Assembly (NCBI GenBank): GCA_050084515.1
Contig: CM114275.1
Coordinates: forward strand, 372,001 to 436,000
Source of the DNA: Blasia pusilla
Taxonomy: Eukaryota > Marchantiophyta > Marchantiopsida > Blasiales
DNA length: 64,000 nt
Direction: 5' to 3'
Positions 21,640 to 32,599 of the stretch are shown here, piece after piece. Position 1 is the first letter of the stretch. Each line of letters starts with the position of its first letter. The position numbers and the translations under genes were made by a program. Below the pieces are notes generated by a model, which worked only from the letters and a program-made list of their open reading frames with translations, was not told the origin of the DNA and searched no databases.

Positions 21640-21745
21640 GTTATGGTACACTTATGTTTGTGAATGCTCTCGTCTATGTTATGTATATATGTGAGTATGG
21701 TATGTCAGCGATGTATGTTGTATGACGATGTGGATTCGCACGAAA
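21640..21745 (+). repeat. B2 repeat of element A (3' end of the element)
   Basis: A second copy of B1 directly follows A2 and is itself followed by AATG (21746-21749), matching the 4 bp before A1. B2 is therefore inside the element and is not pre-existing flank. Confidence 0.85.
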
Positions 21746-21749
21746 AATG

Positions 21750-23560
21750 TCTATGGTGTGTGAATTGATAAGCATGCGTAGGAAGTTTGCAAACAAAGTT
21801 CTCTATAAATATATGAGGCATAAGGTCTACCTTCTATAGATGGGATTCAAGTTTATATATTCCACCTTCTGTAGAAATGAGTCTTGTTTAAGCATTCATA
21901 AGTTTGGGAAACTTATGTTGGTATTATGATTAGTCAATCAAGGTAAGACCAATGTATCCACCTTGCCAATCCTCCTAGAGAGATTCTCAAATTAATTTTG
22001 AGACGAGTACGGTATGACTACTACATGCAAGTGAATTTTACATGCATAAGGTTGTGAGTCAAACACTCGAAATATAAAAAAATTGAAATGGATTAGCATA
22101 TATGATCACCTTTGCATATCTATATTACTATTGGAGAGTGCCTCTTCATTTTGCAAGCATATGTCATTTCGACACTTGGCATTTTGAGCTAATAGGATCA
22201 TTCACCTTATAAACAAACGGATCTTTCAAAATTGACTTAAAATTGCAATTGGTAATTCCTTATGGGAGCTAACTCAAACCCATGCATCGCACAAGCTTAG
22301 GCTAGTTTATTATCATCATCGTCATCATCATCATCTTGACAAGTTTGAAAACTCCAATCCTCAACATTGTAATGGAAGTGAATAATAAAATTTTATTTGT
22401 GTAGGAGAACAGAACTTGTACACCTCGTTTTAATGACAATTTGCACGAAAATTTTTAATTTAAAAAATACTTGAAAATTAGGTGATGAATCCTCTAAATT
22501 AATTCTTCAAAAAAAAATTCTTCCGAAAAAATTCTGAGTATTTGGTAGGTGCTAAATCTTGTTTCAAAATATAGTGGTACAAATATGACTTGTAAAATAG
22601 TCCATTGTTGCAAGTTCCAAGTGCAAAATCAATAGCTAGTGCTTTGTGAGTCCCCATACTCACTAACATAATGGGAAAATCTTTGGAAACTCAAAGTACT
22701 CATAAAAATCAGAGTTCTCTAAAAATAATCGCATTATACTCACAAAACACTCACATGACATGCACTTACAAAATGACACTTGAAGCATGATACTTAATAT
22801 TTTTTTAAATGGACTTGCAAAAAGATTCCCCCCAATGGGATATTTCTTTCACACACACACAAACATATATATATATGGATTCATTAAAATATCCTTAAAA
22901 TTTCAATTATTTAACAAAATGACTATTTTCAATTAAAAATTACACTTAAAATTTTTTTGGAGAAAAGTAGAAAATAGATTTAAAGAAATTAAAGAATCAG
23001 CTTTTAAAAAAATATCAATTCTTGGTTTGACATAGAGTATTTGAGCAAAAGATTCAATCTAGAAACCTCAAATCAACCAACCAAATTCTTACATCCCATA
23101 AAAGAGAAGTTACAAAAGATCCCATTGAACACAAGTTCTTTTAGAAATTCTATTTTTAATTTGCACCAAGGTTGCTTCTAAGGAAAATTCAGATTTGATA
23201 GAAAATTCATAAGGTCGTAAGAAAATAGCTACTTTATTGAAATTTCATAAGAAATATTATATTATTCATTAATCCGTATTGGGATATTTTATTGAATTTG
23301 GATAGATAACTATGGGTTATAAGCTACTATATTTAGCAACACTTATAAATTAATTTTAGTTAATATTTACATTAAAAACAAATTATTTATCATAAATAAT
23401 ATTTCTAAATTAGCTTCAAACCTAATGATAAGAATTTCCCTATATATGTGTAAATAATCTCTCCCATGAGAATTAACACACCAAAAAAAATTTCTTCTAT
23501 TTTTCCTCCAATATATATGCTAGAGAGTTGATTTTATTGTGCTCGAGGATCCTATGAACG
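21750..23560. other. AT-rich decayed sequence, nothing recognised
   Basis: Long A/T runs, a short ATC microsatellite (about 22311-22335) and a CA/TA stretch (about 22852-22876) are visible. No open frame of note, no RNA gene and no element boundary was found. Confidence 0.5.
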
Positions 23561-23572
23561 AAAGATCTTTGC

Positions 23573-23839
23573 ATGCATAGTATCATCAAAGATCTCCTCA
23601 AGAATAGGTATTGGCACATTGCATGCATGTTGGCCTTCATTTATCGATGGATAGGTTGGTCATTGCCGTACATCTACCAATCTAACTATTTGCCACGCAC
23701 CTCCTTCTTGGCTGACATGTCACAAGAGAGTATGGAAAATGCATACTCTCTTGTGACATCTCCATCTTACCTGAACCAAGTTTTGGCTCTTGCTCTACAT
23801 CAAGTTCCTCTCCAAATCATTGCACATATAGGGCTTTAA
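23573..23839 (-). pseudogene. Antisense RT relict of the same retroelement family
   Basis: Read on the minus strand, this stretch parallels the RT N-terminal region of element B (56050-56260): the segment around YRPIN, the N-terminal HG-Y and the upstream MERALI-S block. It has no open frame of the right sense. A snap-back hairpin (23717-23759) sits inside it. Nothing else of this copy is recognisable nearby. Confidence 0.6.
23717..23759. repeat. Perfect 18-bp snap-back hairpin
   Basis: Arms 23717-23734 and 23742-23759 are exact reverse complements with a 7-nt loop, inside the antisense RT relict. Confidence 0.85.
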
Positions 23840-26800
23840 AAAATTTAGCAAATCACTTGCAAACTTGATACGTATTGCAAGACCCTTCACCATCCCCAAA
23901 TTCTACATGATAAATACAAAATAACTCAAGTGACTCCTTAAGAATTGATAGACCCAATGCCACTCTCTTCCTCTCAGCTTGGATCCACTCTTTGGCTCCA
24001 AATTGAGATATGGATTTGTAGTTGGTAAATTGAACACAAGTCTTAGAGTCTTAATTAGAGCCTATGAAAAAACATTTGTTTACATACTTCTTTAGGCCAA
24101 AATCTTTGGCTTCTTTGTGGATCGGAACTTCCAACTTACTAATTTAGTAGTCCAAGAGCATTTGGAAAAATTGTGGGGTTAGAGTTTTGTAGAAGAAGAA
24201 TGATCGAGATGTGGAGCTAAGAGCAAAAGTTGAACACAAGAAGACACTAGACTAGTAGAATGCCCATGCAGACTTCTTCACGGTTCAAAGTGCATGGACA
24301 TCCATGGCTTCTTTGAGGATCAAAACTTCTCACCAATTGATTTAATAGTCTAGGAACATTTGGTTGAGCCGTGGGGTTAGATGTTTAGATCTAGATATTA
24401 GAGTTGGTAAATCAAACACATGAGTATCTAACTACACAATGTTGTATACTTCTTTACACTACAAATCCCTTGGCCACTTGTTCTTCTTGGTTCCCACCAC
24501 CAGTTAATTTAGCAATCCTAAAGCTCTTGGTAGAGTCGTGGGTGGGGTTAGGCATTTAGATGTGGAATGATCTAGATCTATATATATTGAGTCCAATTTT
24601 AACCCAAAGGATGGTTCCACATCTAGTCCTAAACCTAAACAATAACTAAGAAATTCATGCCTCTAAAAAAATATAACACCATCTACATTATCAGTAAAAA
24701 AATTTGGTGCTTTTTGGAATAGTCCATCTCAAGCATTTTTGGCCAAAAATTATTGTACAAACTATCTTGAATTTCATGTGATCAATGCATCTATCAACGG
24801 ATTTTTAGTTGGTTCATTGGTTGTGTGAGACTTGCAAATCTATTTGTTTGATTAATCACTCCTAAAATACTCTTGCATCTCAGTATGTGTGACCTGGGTT
24901 GGACCATATGACAAACCCTGATGAGTGGCCTCCTTTGTGCATTCTTGTGGTCCATGACAGGTTCAATTGCATAATATGTGGCCTTAGTTTGAATCATACT
25001 ACCTAGTCCAAATGGAAAAACCCTAGTTTAAAGTGTGTGAGATTAGTAGAAAAGAGGGAAGGGAAAGATGATGTGCCAATTTGTGTGTTAATCTTCAAAG
25101 AAGAGTAGACGATTGTTGACTTCTGCATAAGATGTGCATGAGTGCTTGATTTTGATTTCCTCTTCTCGGATGAAAGGTTGTGTGGAAGATTAAGACAACC
25201 TACTGAGAAGGTAATTCAGGTTAGTGAACTAGGAGGAAAGGTTGGAGTGATTGCCAATGAATCCTACGGGGCCCTTAATTGGGAGGGACACACTTGTATC
25301 CTCTCACTCATCAGGTGCTACTATGTCTACCATAGCAGACATAGCTTCATCGTCTCAAATGGCAATAAAACCTGTGAGAGAGCAAGAGCAAGCTAGTACA
25401 ATCGTTGTCACAAGTTCATTTAAGTCACTTCTAATGTCAGAGGCTTCAACAAAGAGCTGGAATGATGAGTAGCTAACTTTGTGTTCTTGGGTAAAGGTTA
25501 AGGGATTTGTTGATCATTAGTGGAGAGTTAGAATGTGGGATGAGGGAAAATACATTTGAGGTCCTCTAGAATGTATAAAATGTAGGGAGATTTATGGCAG
25601 TGTAGGTGATTCTGGGATTCTACAATTCATCTCAAATTTCTTTAGGAATATCAAGACTAAGCATCTCCAAAACACTAAACATAAGGAAAACTACTTTAGG
25701 AGGCGAGGTATTTCAATTATATAAATATCACCCACTAACCTTGTACGTAAACCCAACTGGGATCATGGTGTGGAGATTGCTAGAGGACAATAAATAGTTT
25801 AGAGTCAATGCACTAGAAAGGGGGGAGGTAGAGGTGTTCTCTGTCACACCATCTATCGATGATATAATATATGTAGGCAAGTCATTCCTAATTAGGGTGA
25901 AATGTACAATTTTTGGCAAGATGCACACTCACATGTGCCCTAAGAATGCCCATTTGGAGGGTCAGATGCATACTCAAGCATAGATCAAATGCATTTAGTG
26001 GTAAGAAGGGTTTGTGGGACTTCTTAATAGATGTAGCTAGTTATTTGCAAAGGGTGGCCAATGGTTATCGCTATAGTCAGCTCATGCAATGTTCCAATTT
26101 GGGGGTCTTCAAGTCACACATTTCTTCCAAGAAAACTGAGGTGGGCCTCGTCTGAAGACCTTGAAATATGGCAAAGCTAAAGTGTCACCCTTTAGAATTG
26201 AGCTACAAAATGAGATATTCCAAGAAGTGTGCATAGTATTATCATAATCCAAACAAACCCTTAGGATTGATGGAGATGTGAGTGGACATGTACCAATACT
26301 ATTTGCAAAGAATGAAACAAGGATTAAAGACATGGTTGCATAAAAAAAAGACAAGTCCATCCTTACAACGGATATGGGAGGAAATTTTTGGACATGTCCA
26401 CGGACATAGATTGTAAGAGATGGGACCCACACTTATAGTTCATGATGGAAGGCAGAGCAAGAGCAAGTGGGGCAATAAGGGGGAAGGGAGTGGAGGTGGA
26501 GGGAGGAAGAAACAAGAGAGTATCAAACACGAAGGCAAGTGGGGGAAAATCCAAATAAAGACTTGCATGGCTTTGGAGATCAAGACCCGCCTTATAATGG
26601 CAAGAAAACGATTAACCCGTTGGATCGATGTCTTGCCATGTTAGTGGTTGGCGATCAACATACATCATTTTCGCATGTGACTTCAATTTATAACCATTAG
26701 GCAATTCAAGAGCATGGCTTGAGTTAGGATGATATGAATGGGGCTAATAGGAAAAATTGAATTTGCCCACAACGAAGAGCTTCTAGGAGCGGGCATGTGG

Positions 26801-27256
26801 GAAGATGTTCGCCATGATAGAAACTTTGGAACTCTAGTATACTTGGAGGTTTACATAGACTACATTGATATTTTCTATTCTAGTAAGCGTAACTTGCGGA
26901 CTCATGTAGTGTTGGCATCCAAAGTATCTTGGTTTTTCTATTTATGGAGGCTATGGTTGAGATATGGTGACCATTCTGTAATAGGGAATGCATTATCTAT
27001 CATAGAGAGGAACATGATCTCTATTTAGGCAATCCATGATATCACCATATTGTGTCATTTCATTTTTTTTAATTTGCGCATTTTGAGATAAGTTTCCCTA
27101 TCTGCAAGTTCAATATCACTTGGTAGGATATGCTTGTTGTGAGATCTTTTTCAGTAAGGTAGGCGGCATGAGTGGCCGTGAATGGAATTATGATTTTGGA
27201 TCAATGTTGGATAACGCAATAGGAGTGAATCCTTTAGCTTGCTTGAAGCATAGACA
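23840..27256. other. AT-rich decayed sequence
   Basis: No supported gene. A loosely conserved direct repeat of about 180-200 bp occurs three times at about 24080-24600: a CTTCTTTG-GGATC-AACTTC segment at 24109 and 24306, a weaker copy near 24478, and GTGGGGTTAG at about 24173, 24382 and 24543. At about 26845-26920 (plus) a VYIDYIDIFYSSKR-like segment resembles a worn RT YIDD region, but this is weak. Confidence 0.4.
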
Positions 27257-27260
27257 AGAG

Positions 27261-27389
27261 TGTCGTGCGCATACATATCGCTACATAACATGGTCACATC
27301 TACACCACACAACACCGATCTTCCCCACACACGGGTCGATCCACACATGTACAAAAATGAACTCATACATAAACATGGAGATCAAACAA
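27261..27389 (-). repeat. B2 repeat of element C
   Basis: It matches B1 at 27871-28014 with an internal deletion of about a dozen bases and scattered mismatches. It ends in CA at 27261. Confidence 0.85.
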
Positions 27390-27870
27390 CAAAAATAAAG
27401 AGTAGTAAAAACAGCACACCCGGCCTAAAAATCCACTCCTCAATCTACATCGACATATCGAGCCTTGTCCACGCTATGCTATCAAGGAATCCGGACGCTA
27501 GCACCCTAGTCCTATCTCACAAAAATACAAGGGAGGTGCTCCAACGGCCCAACATGAGAAAGATGGCTTAGGAAAGCCATCTTCCTCTCTTATATAGGGT
27601 TGGGAAGAGCCAAAAGGCTCTTCCCCTAAAAATAGCCCTCCCCTTGGTAACCTACGCGCACAGGTTACCTGGGGCGGGTGACCTGGTCAACAAGACACCC
27701 GGCTGTTAAAGACCTCAACATGAAAGTTGTCAGAAACAACGTTCCTGACACAATGGACCTATCCTCAACCTCATCCGACCCCGTGGGACAAAGTTACACT
27801 CAAGATAGTCCACTGGCTCCTACGCCCTATCCACGATAGATCTCGGCCTATCGGCTACTCAGATGTGATA
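27390..27870 (-). repeat. A2 repeat of element C with hairpins and TATA motif
   Basis: About 481 bp between B1 and B2, starting TATCACATC on the minus strand (compare TGTCACGTC in B). It holds three consecutive perfect hairpins: arms 27560-27569/27574-27583, 27602-27611/27616-27625 and 27646-27653/27662-27669. It also contains a CTATATAAG motif on the element strand (about 27589-27597), a plausible core promoter. Confidence 0.8.
27589..27597 (-). promoter_or_regulatory. Candidate TATA box in A2 of element C
   Basis: CTATATAAG on the element strand lies within the terminal repeat, where an LTR-type promoter is expected. This is motif evidence only. Confidence 0.4.
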
Positions 27871-28026
27871 ATTGCCGTGCGATGCGCATACATATCGCTA
27901 CACAACATACATCGCTGGTCACATCTACACCACACAACACCGATCTTCCCCACACACGGGTCGATCCATACATGTACAAAAATCAACTCATACATATACA
28001 TGGAGATCACACAACCGCCCCCCTAG
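27871..28026 (-). repeat. B1 repeat and polypurine tract of element C
   Basis: The tract TAGGGGGGCGG (28015-28025 on the minus strand) is followed by B1, which starts TTGTGTGATCTCC at 28014 and runs to 27871. Confidence 0.85.
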
Positions 28027-28063
28027 CTGGCAGTTGGATCCCCCCAACTCGAGATAGAAAATA

Positions 28064-29740
28064 TCACATCTCTTTGACATGAACTACTACCCTATACACA
28101 TCTCGGACACATCCATCGTCCCGTGGGAACCACATCAAGAGGGGGGTCAGACATGACATATGCCATCCTCGAGAACAACCATCACATACCAACATGGTGC
28201 CTGCACCCCTCGCAGATCCGCACAACATACACCTCAAGCTGCGCAGTACCCGCCAAGCTCGGATCCACCGTCCCATCTACGTTCGGAAGATGACATGGCG
28301 CACAATTGCGCACATGATCCTTCCAAACCATACCATCCCCTCCCTCCAACATGAGGACTCTGGTCGGTATTACCTCGCGCATACGTAGGATCGTGCGCCC
28401 TGCAGTGACATCTAGCGTCGTGGGTGCCGCCTGCTGTAAATACATGTAATCTCCACGATGAAACCTCCTAATCCCTGGACGATAACCTCCTCCACAAATG
28501 GTCGCGTACCTCAATGTATCTCTATGTTGGGCAATAGCTTAGTACTCAAAGGCCATAGGCATAACTCTACGAAAAACTTCTGCCCTCTGAGAACATGCTT
28601 CTACCCACACACCTGGATCATCAAGATCTAACACCTCCGTCATGTCATGTCGAATCGCTGCAGGTAAATCTGGCTCTCTCCCAAAGAGCAAAAAGTACGG
28701 TGAAAATGACGCCAAGGATGCCTGCCGACTAACGCGATAACCCATAGCCAACCATGGCAACTGTAGGTCCCACTCCCTCAACTGTCCCCGCTACAAGCCA
28801 TACTTGCGCAATCCTCTCTTCACCGTTTGTACCACTCTCTCCGCCAACCCATCCGCCTCAGGATGATCTCTGGATGTAGTGCGGTAATCTATCAGCGCCT
28901 GATCACACAAGGCCTGAAACTCTCCCCTCAACTCGGTACCCAGGTCAGTCAACACCTCCCGGTGCACCAAAGTGACTAAGCACACGATCTAGAAATGTAT
29001 AAGATGTTCCCTCGCTCACCTTGTCTGGTAGTGCCACCAACTCTATCCCCTTGGAGAAATGCTCCACCATGACCAACACATACCTATGATGACGTCCCGT
29101 CAATGGCAAAGGTCCCGCAAAGTCTAAACTCCACTGATAACCTAAACCCATAATCGGCAAAGGATATAACTGCGGAGTGGGAGCATTGAAGGATGCTCAC
29201 ACTCTGTCACATACCATACATCTGGCCACAAACTGTTGTACCCCTGTATGCATGCCGCGCCACCAATACTGAACTTGGAGTAAGCTGTAAGTACGCTTCA
29301 TACCAAAATGTCCCAACTCCTCATGGGCATGTCGCACTACACATGCTTGCTGGGAAGGATGAGGTACCACTCGTATCCTACCATCTCCCCATACCCGCAA
29401 AATGTGAGTCCCCTCCCACCTGAACCTCTTGGCTCTCTGTAGGATCCGATCCTCCTCCCTAGCACTCATTGTACTCGCAATGATGCAAGTGCGCAAGAAC
29501 TCCACAACCTCCACGTCGTCATGGATATCACGACCACCTGTCGCCTCCTCACTAACCTCCGAATTCAAAGACTCATCATCCAACCCCACCACTGGAGTCA
29601 TCACCTGTGGCTGACCTGCCATAGTCAACCAACAAAGATAGGCAGATGCATGCCAACCAGGCATCATCTCCTCATCACTCTCTCCGTGCCATCGAGCTCC
29701 TGTGTCGTCTCTCTGACTTGGACATGGGTTACGACTCAAC
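28064..29740 (-). pseudogene. int: Integrase and PHD finger of element C
   Basis: The H2C2 region (HAHEELGHFG ... CMVC) lies at about 29350-29200. The core starts near 29160 with LDFAGP, followed by LTDLGTE, where the usual Gly-Thr context is slightly altered. DGLAERV keeps the catalytic Glu. The PHD finger (about 28230-28100) keeps CMLC, CDGC, GWH and C; the last CPRC pair is intact but one frame over, after a 1-nt shift. A TAG at 28793-28791 replaces the Gln of KYGLQ. Confidence 0.85.
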
Positions 29741-29749
29741 CCATCCGCA

Positions 29750-30060
29750 TCCTAATTCAGCCGACCTGGCCTATGAACCACCTCAAACTCATACTCTTGT
29801 AGTAATAGATCCCACCTGGCAAGCTTTCCCGTAAGCTTGTCCGACTCCATCAACCACCTCAACGGCTGATGATCAGTGATAAGTGTGAAAGGGTTGCCAA
29901 ATAAATAGCACCTGAAATGTGCCACGGCCCACACTGCAGCCAAGCACTCTCCCTCGTAGGAGCTGTACTTTGCCTCTGCAATGTTGCTCGATCGGCTCGC
30001 GTAAGCCACAATGAACTCCCTCTCCTCGTTGGGAACAGACACCCACCCTGGCATGTCTCT
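29750..30060 (-). pseudogene. RNase H of element C, fused to the protease region by deletion
   Basis: It starts within the FIVAYASR segment and keeps the YEGECLA segment, ITDHQPL (catalytic Asp present) and LMESDKLTGKLARW. Upstream, only about 100 bp separate it from the protease C-terminal region, where element A has the ~1.2-kb methyltransferase and ~1.1 kb of RT. Confidence 0.85.
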
Positions 30061-30178
30061 CCGTTGGATTATCCGCTACGAGAATGTCCTCTGCATGTGT
30101 GTTCCTCTCCCCAAACCCTCCTGATCAGCTAACACCACCTGTGAATGCTCCCAACGTGGTCATCATATCCTCATGTGG

Positions 30179-30955
30179 TCAACCACCACTACTCCCTGCA
30201 AACAACACCGGTAGATGGCTCACTTGTCCATCACCTAATCGCCACCTTGGCTCATAAGAAACCATCTCCTCCCAAAAATCCATAATGAACCCAAGGGGAT
30301 ACAACACTGTATTCCCTACCAACACATCATATGACTCTTCCGGTGTCGTAATCGCCCGAGTGCGCACCATCGCACTATCCGACTCATGCTTTGGCTGAAG
30401 TCTAACCACCAACTCTTGTCGAATCATGTACTACGTAGATGATACGCCCCCAATAGAAGTATGTATCTGAAAGGGACAACGCTCGATGTCGCCTTTCCGT
30501 AATCCCAATGCCAAACACAGCACCTTCCCTAACATCAAGGGTTGCGCTCTCGAATCAAGTAGGACGCGTTGCGGATAGTACACCGTACCTGTGGGACTAA
30601 CCAAGCAAAACACTCCTGCTCGGTTATCCGACAACACCACACATGGTATGATCATGGCTCGCTCTATCGCTAGCCTAGCTGGCATATCTACCAACTTCGC
30701 TGCCGTAGCATGCCATGACTCAGTGGAGGACGTCCCCAGCATCTGCTCCGAGGGCAAGTCCACCATCTCATCAACTACCTCTGAACGAGAGCCAATCACC
30801 TCTCCACCCTCACACAACGTGGCGGCAAGTCGGAACACCTCCGCTGGTCCAACTCCCAACGTCGCCAACTCCATGGCAGAAAACAACGGAGTGTGGCTCA
30901 CCCTAGTGGCCACCTCCAACAAGGTGGTCGACATTGGCTCCACCCGAGCTGACAT
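30179..30955 (-). pseudogene. pro: Protease region of element C
   Basis: It is homologous to 15600-16330 of element A, including PLFSAMEL, an LVSPTG segment and SYDVLVG-VLYPLGF. The active-site triplet reads DSR in place of DSG. A TAG interrupts near 30430, where element A has Gln. The copy ends abruptly at about 31015. Confidence 0.8.
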
Positions 30956-31015
30956 AGGAGTGGTCTCTCCAACTGCTTACTTTGTCACCCGTGATGGGGC
31001 ATCTCCGTGGAAGTG

Positions 31016-32599
31016 AGACCCCCGAGATTTGGGGTTGTATGATTTATCATATTAAGATTTGAGTAGGATTCTGGGAGGGAGTAGCCTAGGGGGGTGGTAC
31101 TGTGGTACATTGGTTGATTGAGTTCCATGCTCAATTAGGGGTTTGTTTCCCCTTTGTCATGATATATGATTCTTATTGATAGCTTATGGCACCATCTCAA
31201 ATTTGAATTTGAAGTGGTGACTAGTTTATGGCTTGGAGAAGGGAATATGAAATGTTGCACAAGACCACAAGGTAGATGGATGCTCATTTAATGAGGTACT
31301 TATCTTATCTTTCAAGGCCTTGTTTAATTCTACATGGCTCTTTACTCAAAGAATTTAGGGGTGAAGAAAACAGAAAATTTGGTCGATTTAAAGTAAGAAA
31401 GGAGGAGGCCCAAAACTTTTTTTCATTTATAAGATAGGGGGTCCATACCCTAAAACATCGTAGGTGATGTATAGACCTCCAAATAGTGAACCCTCATCTC
31501 GTACAAGGGAGGAGCTATCGTACAACACTATACATCTATGAGTAGCAAACGTAACTCAAACATATCAGTTAGGTGCTCCTCTACCATCACTAGTAGAGTG
31601 GTAGTCGATCGACGATTGACAGTCAGCAAACAATCATGATGCCACACACATGTACGTGAGTTCTATTTTAACTTTACTCAACTTCATTGCACTCAGATGT
31701 AGTTGTGTGGCGTCTCTATAGAGATCGTACGTCGGTTTCAAAAGATCAAGGATAGCTTGTTGGGGAGTAGAATAACTTAAGTATACATATTACCCATTTT
31801 TTGAATTACTTCAAATTTTTTTGGATGGATAATGATGTCATTTATATAACCTTTGATTCAAACCTTTTCCTCATATATTGCACGCATGAACATATCTACC
31901 TTAGTGATGACTATGTTTGAAATGAGGGGATTGGTTATATTTATCCCACTTAATTTTTTAAAACAATCTTATCTTATGGACTATCACCACGCCATTTTTG
32001 GATAAAGATGCGCACATCAATCATGGTATTATGAAATGGGCACCGATGAAGAAGACACAAGACTAGCGGCTTGAGGATTCATATGATAGATGTTCAATGA
32101 TACGATGTTCACAAATATCTTCATTCTATGAAGAAATTTCAATGATCTGATTTTCAATCCATTTATTCATGTGCTTATTATTTCAGACTTTAAATTACAT
32201 TTGATTTGCATAAACATTTATTTCAGACTCTATCCTCTTTTGCTTTATTACTAATATAACACGAATGAAAATCATCTCGTCCCGTAATTTAAAATTTTTC
32301 TGTTATGTTAATTTAATTTTTGTTACACTTGTGAAAAAAAAAAAATTTCCATCGCCACCCGAAGAAGGGGGTGGTCAAACCCCATCCTTTGGCGATGGGG
32401 TTTAATCATATAGATTAGCATGTACAAAATGTGGGGACTTGTTTGTCATGGCCAATACTTGAAAATTTGGAAAGAAAACTAGTTGATGGGTGCACGGGCA
32501 TACGGGCTATCGTGATTCAAAATAATGGAAACGACAAACATTTAAGGAGTGATTCACAACGCATTCATGTCACCAAATTTAGCGCCAGCGACGGTGACC
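31016..32599. other. AT-rich intergenic sequence
   Basis: No coding potential recognised. A nested inverted repeat lies at 32349-32398 (outer arms CCATCGCC/GGCGATGG, with an inner CCACCC/GGGTGG stem). Confidence 0.45.

Larger units (their letters stand above)
12101..21745 (+). mobile_element. Retroelement A: Ty3/gypsy-type with DNA methyltransferase, PHD finger and split direct repeats
   Basis: This is a 9,645-bp element bounded by the 4-bp duplication AATG at 12097-12100 and 21746-21749. Order: A1 repeat, ~1.5-kb leader, gag with two zinc knuckles, aspartic protease, C5-cytosine methyltransferase, reverse transcriptase, RNase H, H2C2-DDE integrase, PHD finger, polypurine tract, B1, A2, B2. 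Protease, methyltransferase and the first part of RT lie in one frame; after two shifts in the RT/RNase H part, integrase and PHD return to that same frame. That suggests one Pol polyprotein. A1 and A2 are both 368 bp with about 17 mismatches by eye, and B1/B2 are similarly close, so insertion is moderately old. Interruptions (mostly TAG) plus frameshifts make this copy non-functional. RNase H and integrase also have active-site substitutions. Confidence 0.9.
27261..31015 (-). mobile_element. Retroelement C: internally deleted, 5'-truncated relative of A and B
   Basis: On the minus strand: protease region (30955 to 30179), then an abrupt switch at about 30060 to RNase H (methyltransferase and RT missing), linker, integrase, PHD, polypurine tract, B1, A2, B2. 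The 3' end is complete: B2 ends CGCACGACA, like element B (CGCACAACA). The 5' part (A1, leader, gag) is absent beyond 31015, so the target duplication cannot be tested; the bases beyond B2 on the element strand are CTCT. Integrase keeps the Glu lost in element A. TAG stops replace glutamines at several sites. Confidence 0.85.

Noticed and set aside
12101-21745. A tyrosine-recombinase retroelement (DIRS/Ngaro/PAT), suggested by the repeat layout
   Set aside because: The pol ends with a clear H2C2-DDE integrase, there is a 4-bp target duplication, and no tyrosine recombinase frame was found. Only the terminal layout resembles that group.
21164-21745. B2 as a pre-existing genomic copy of B into which element A inserted
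   Set aside because: The AATG duplication lies after B2, and in element B the coding frame of region X is restored only if B2 is removed with the element.
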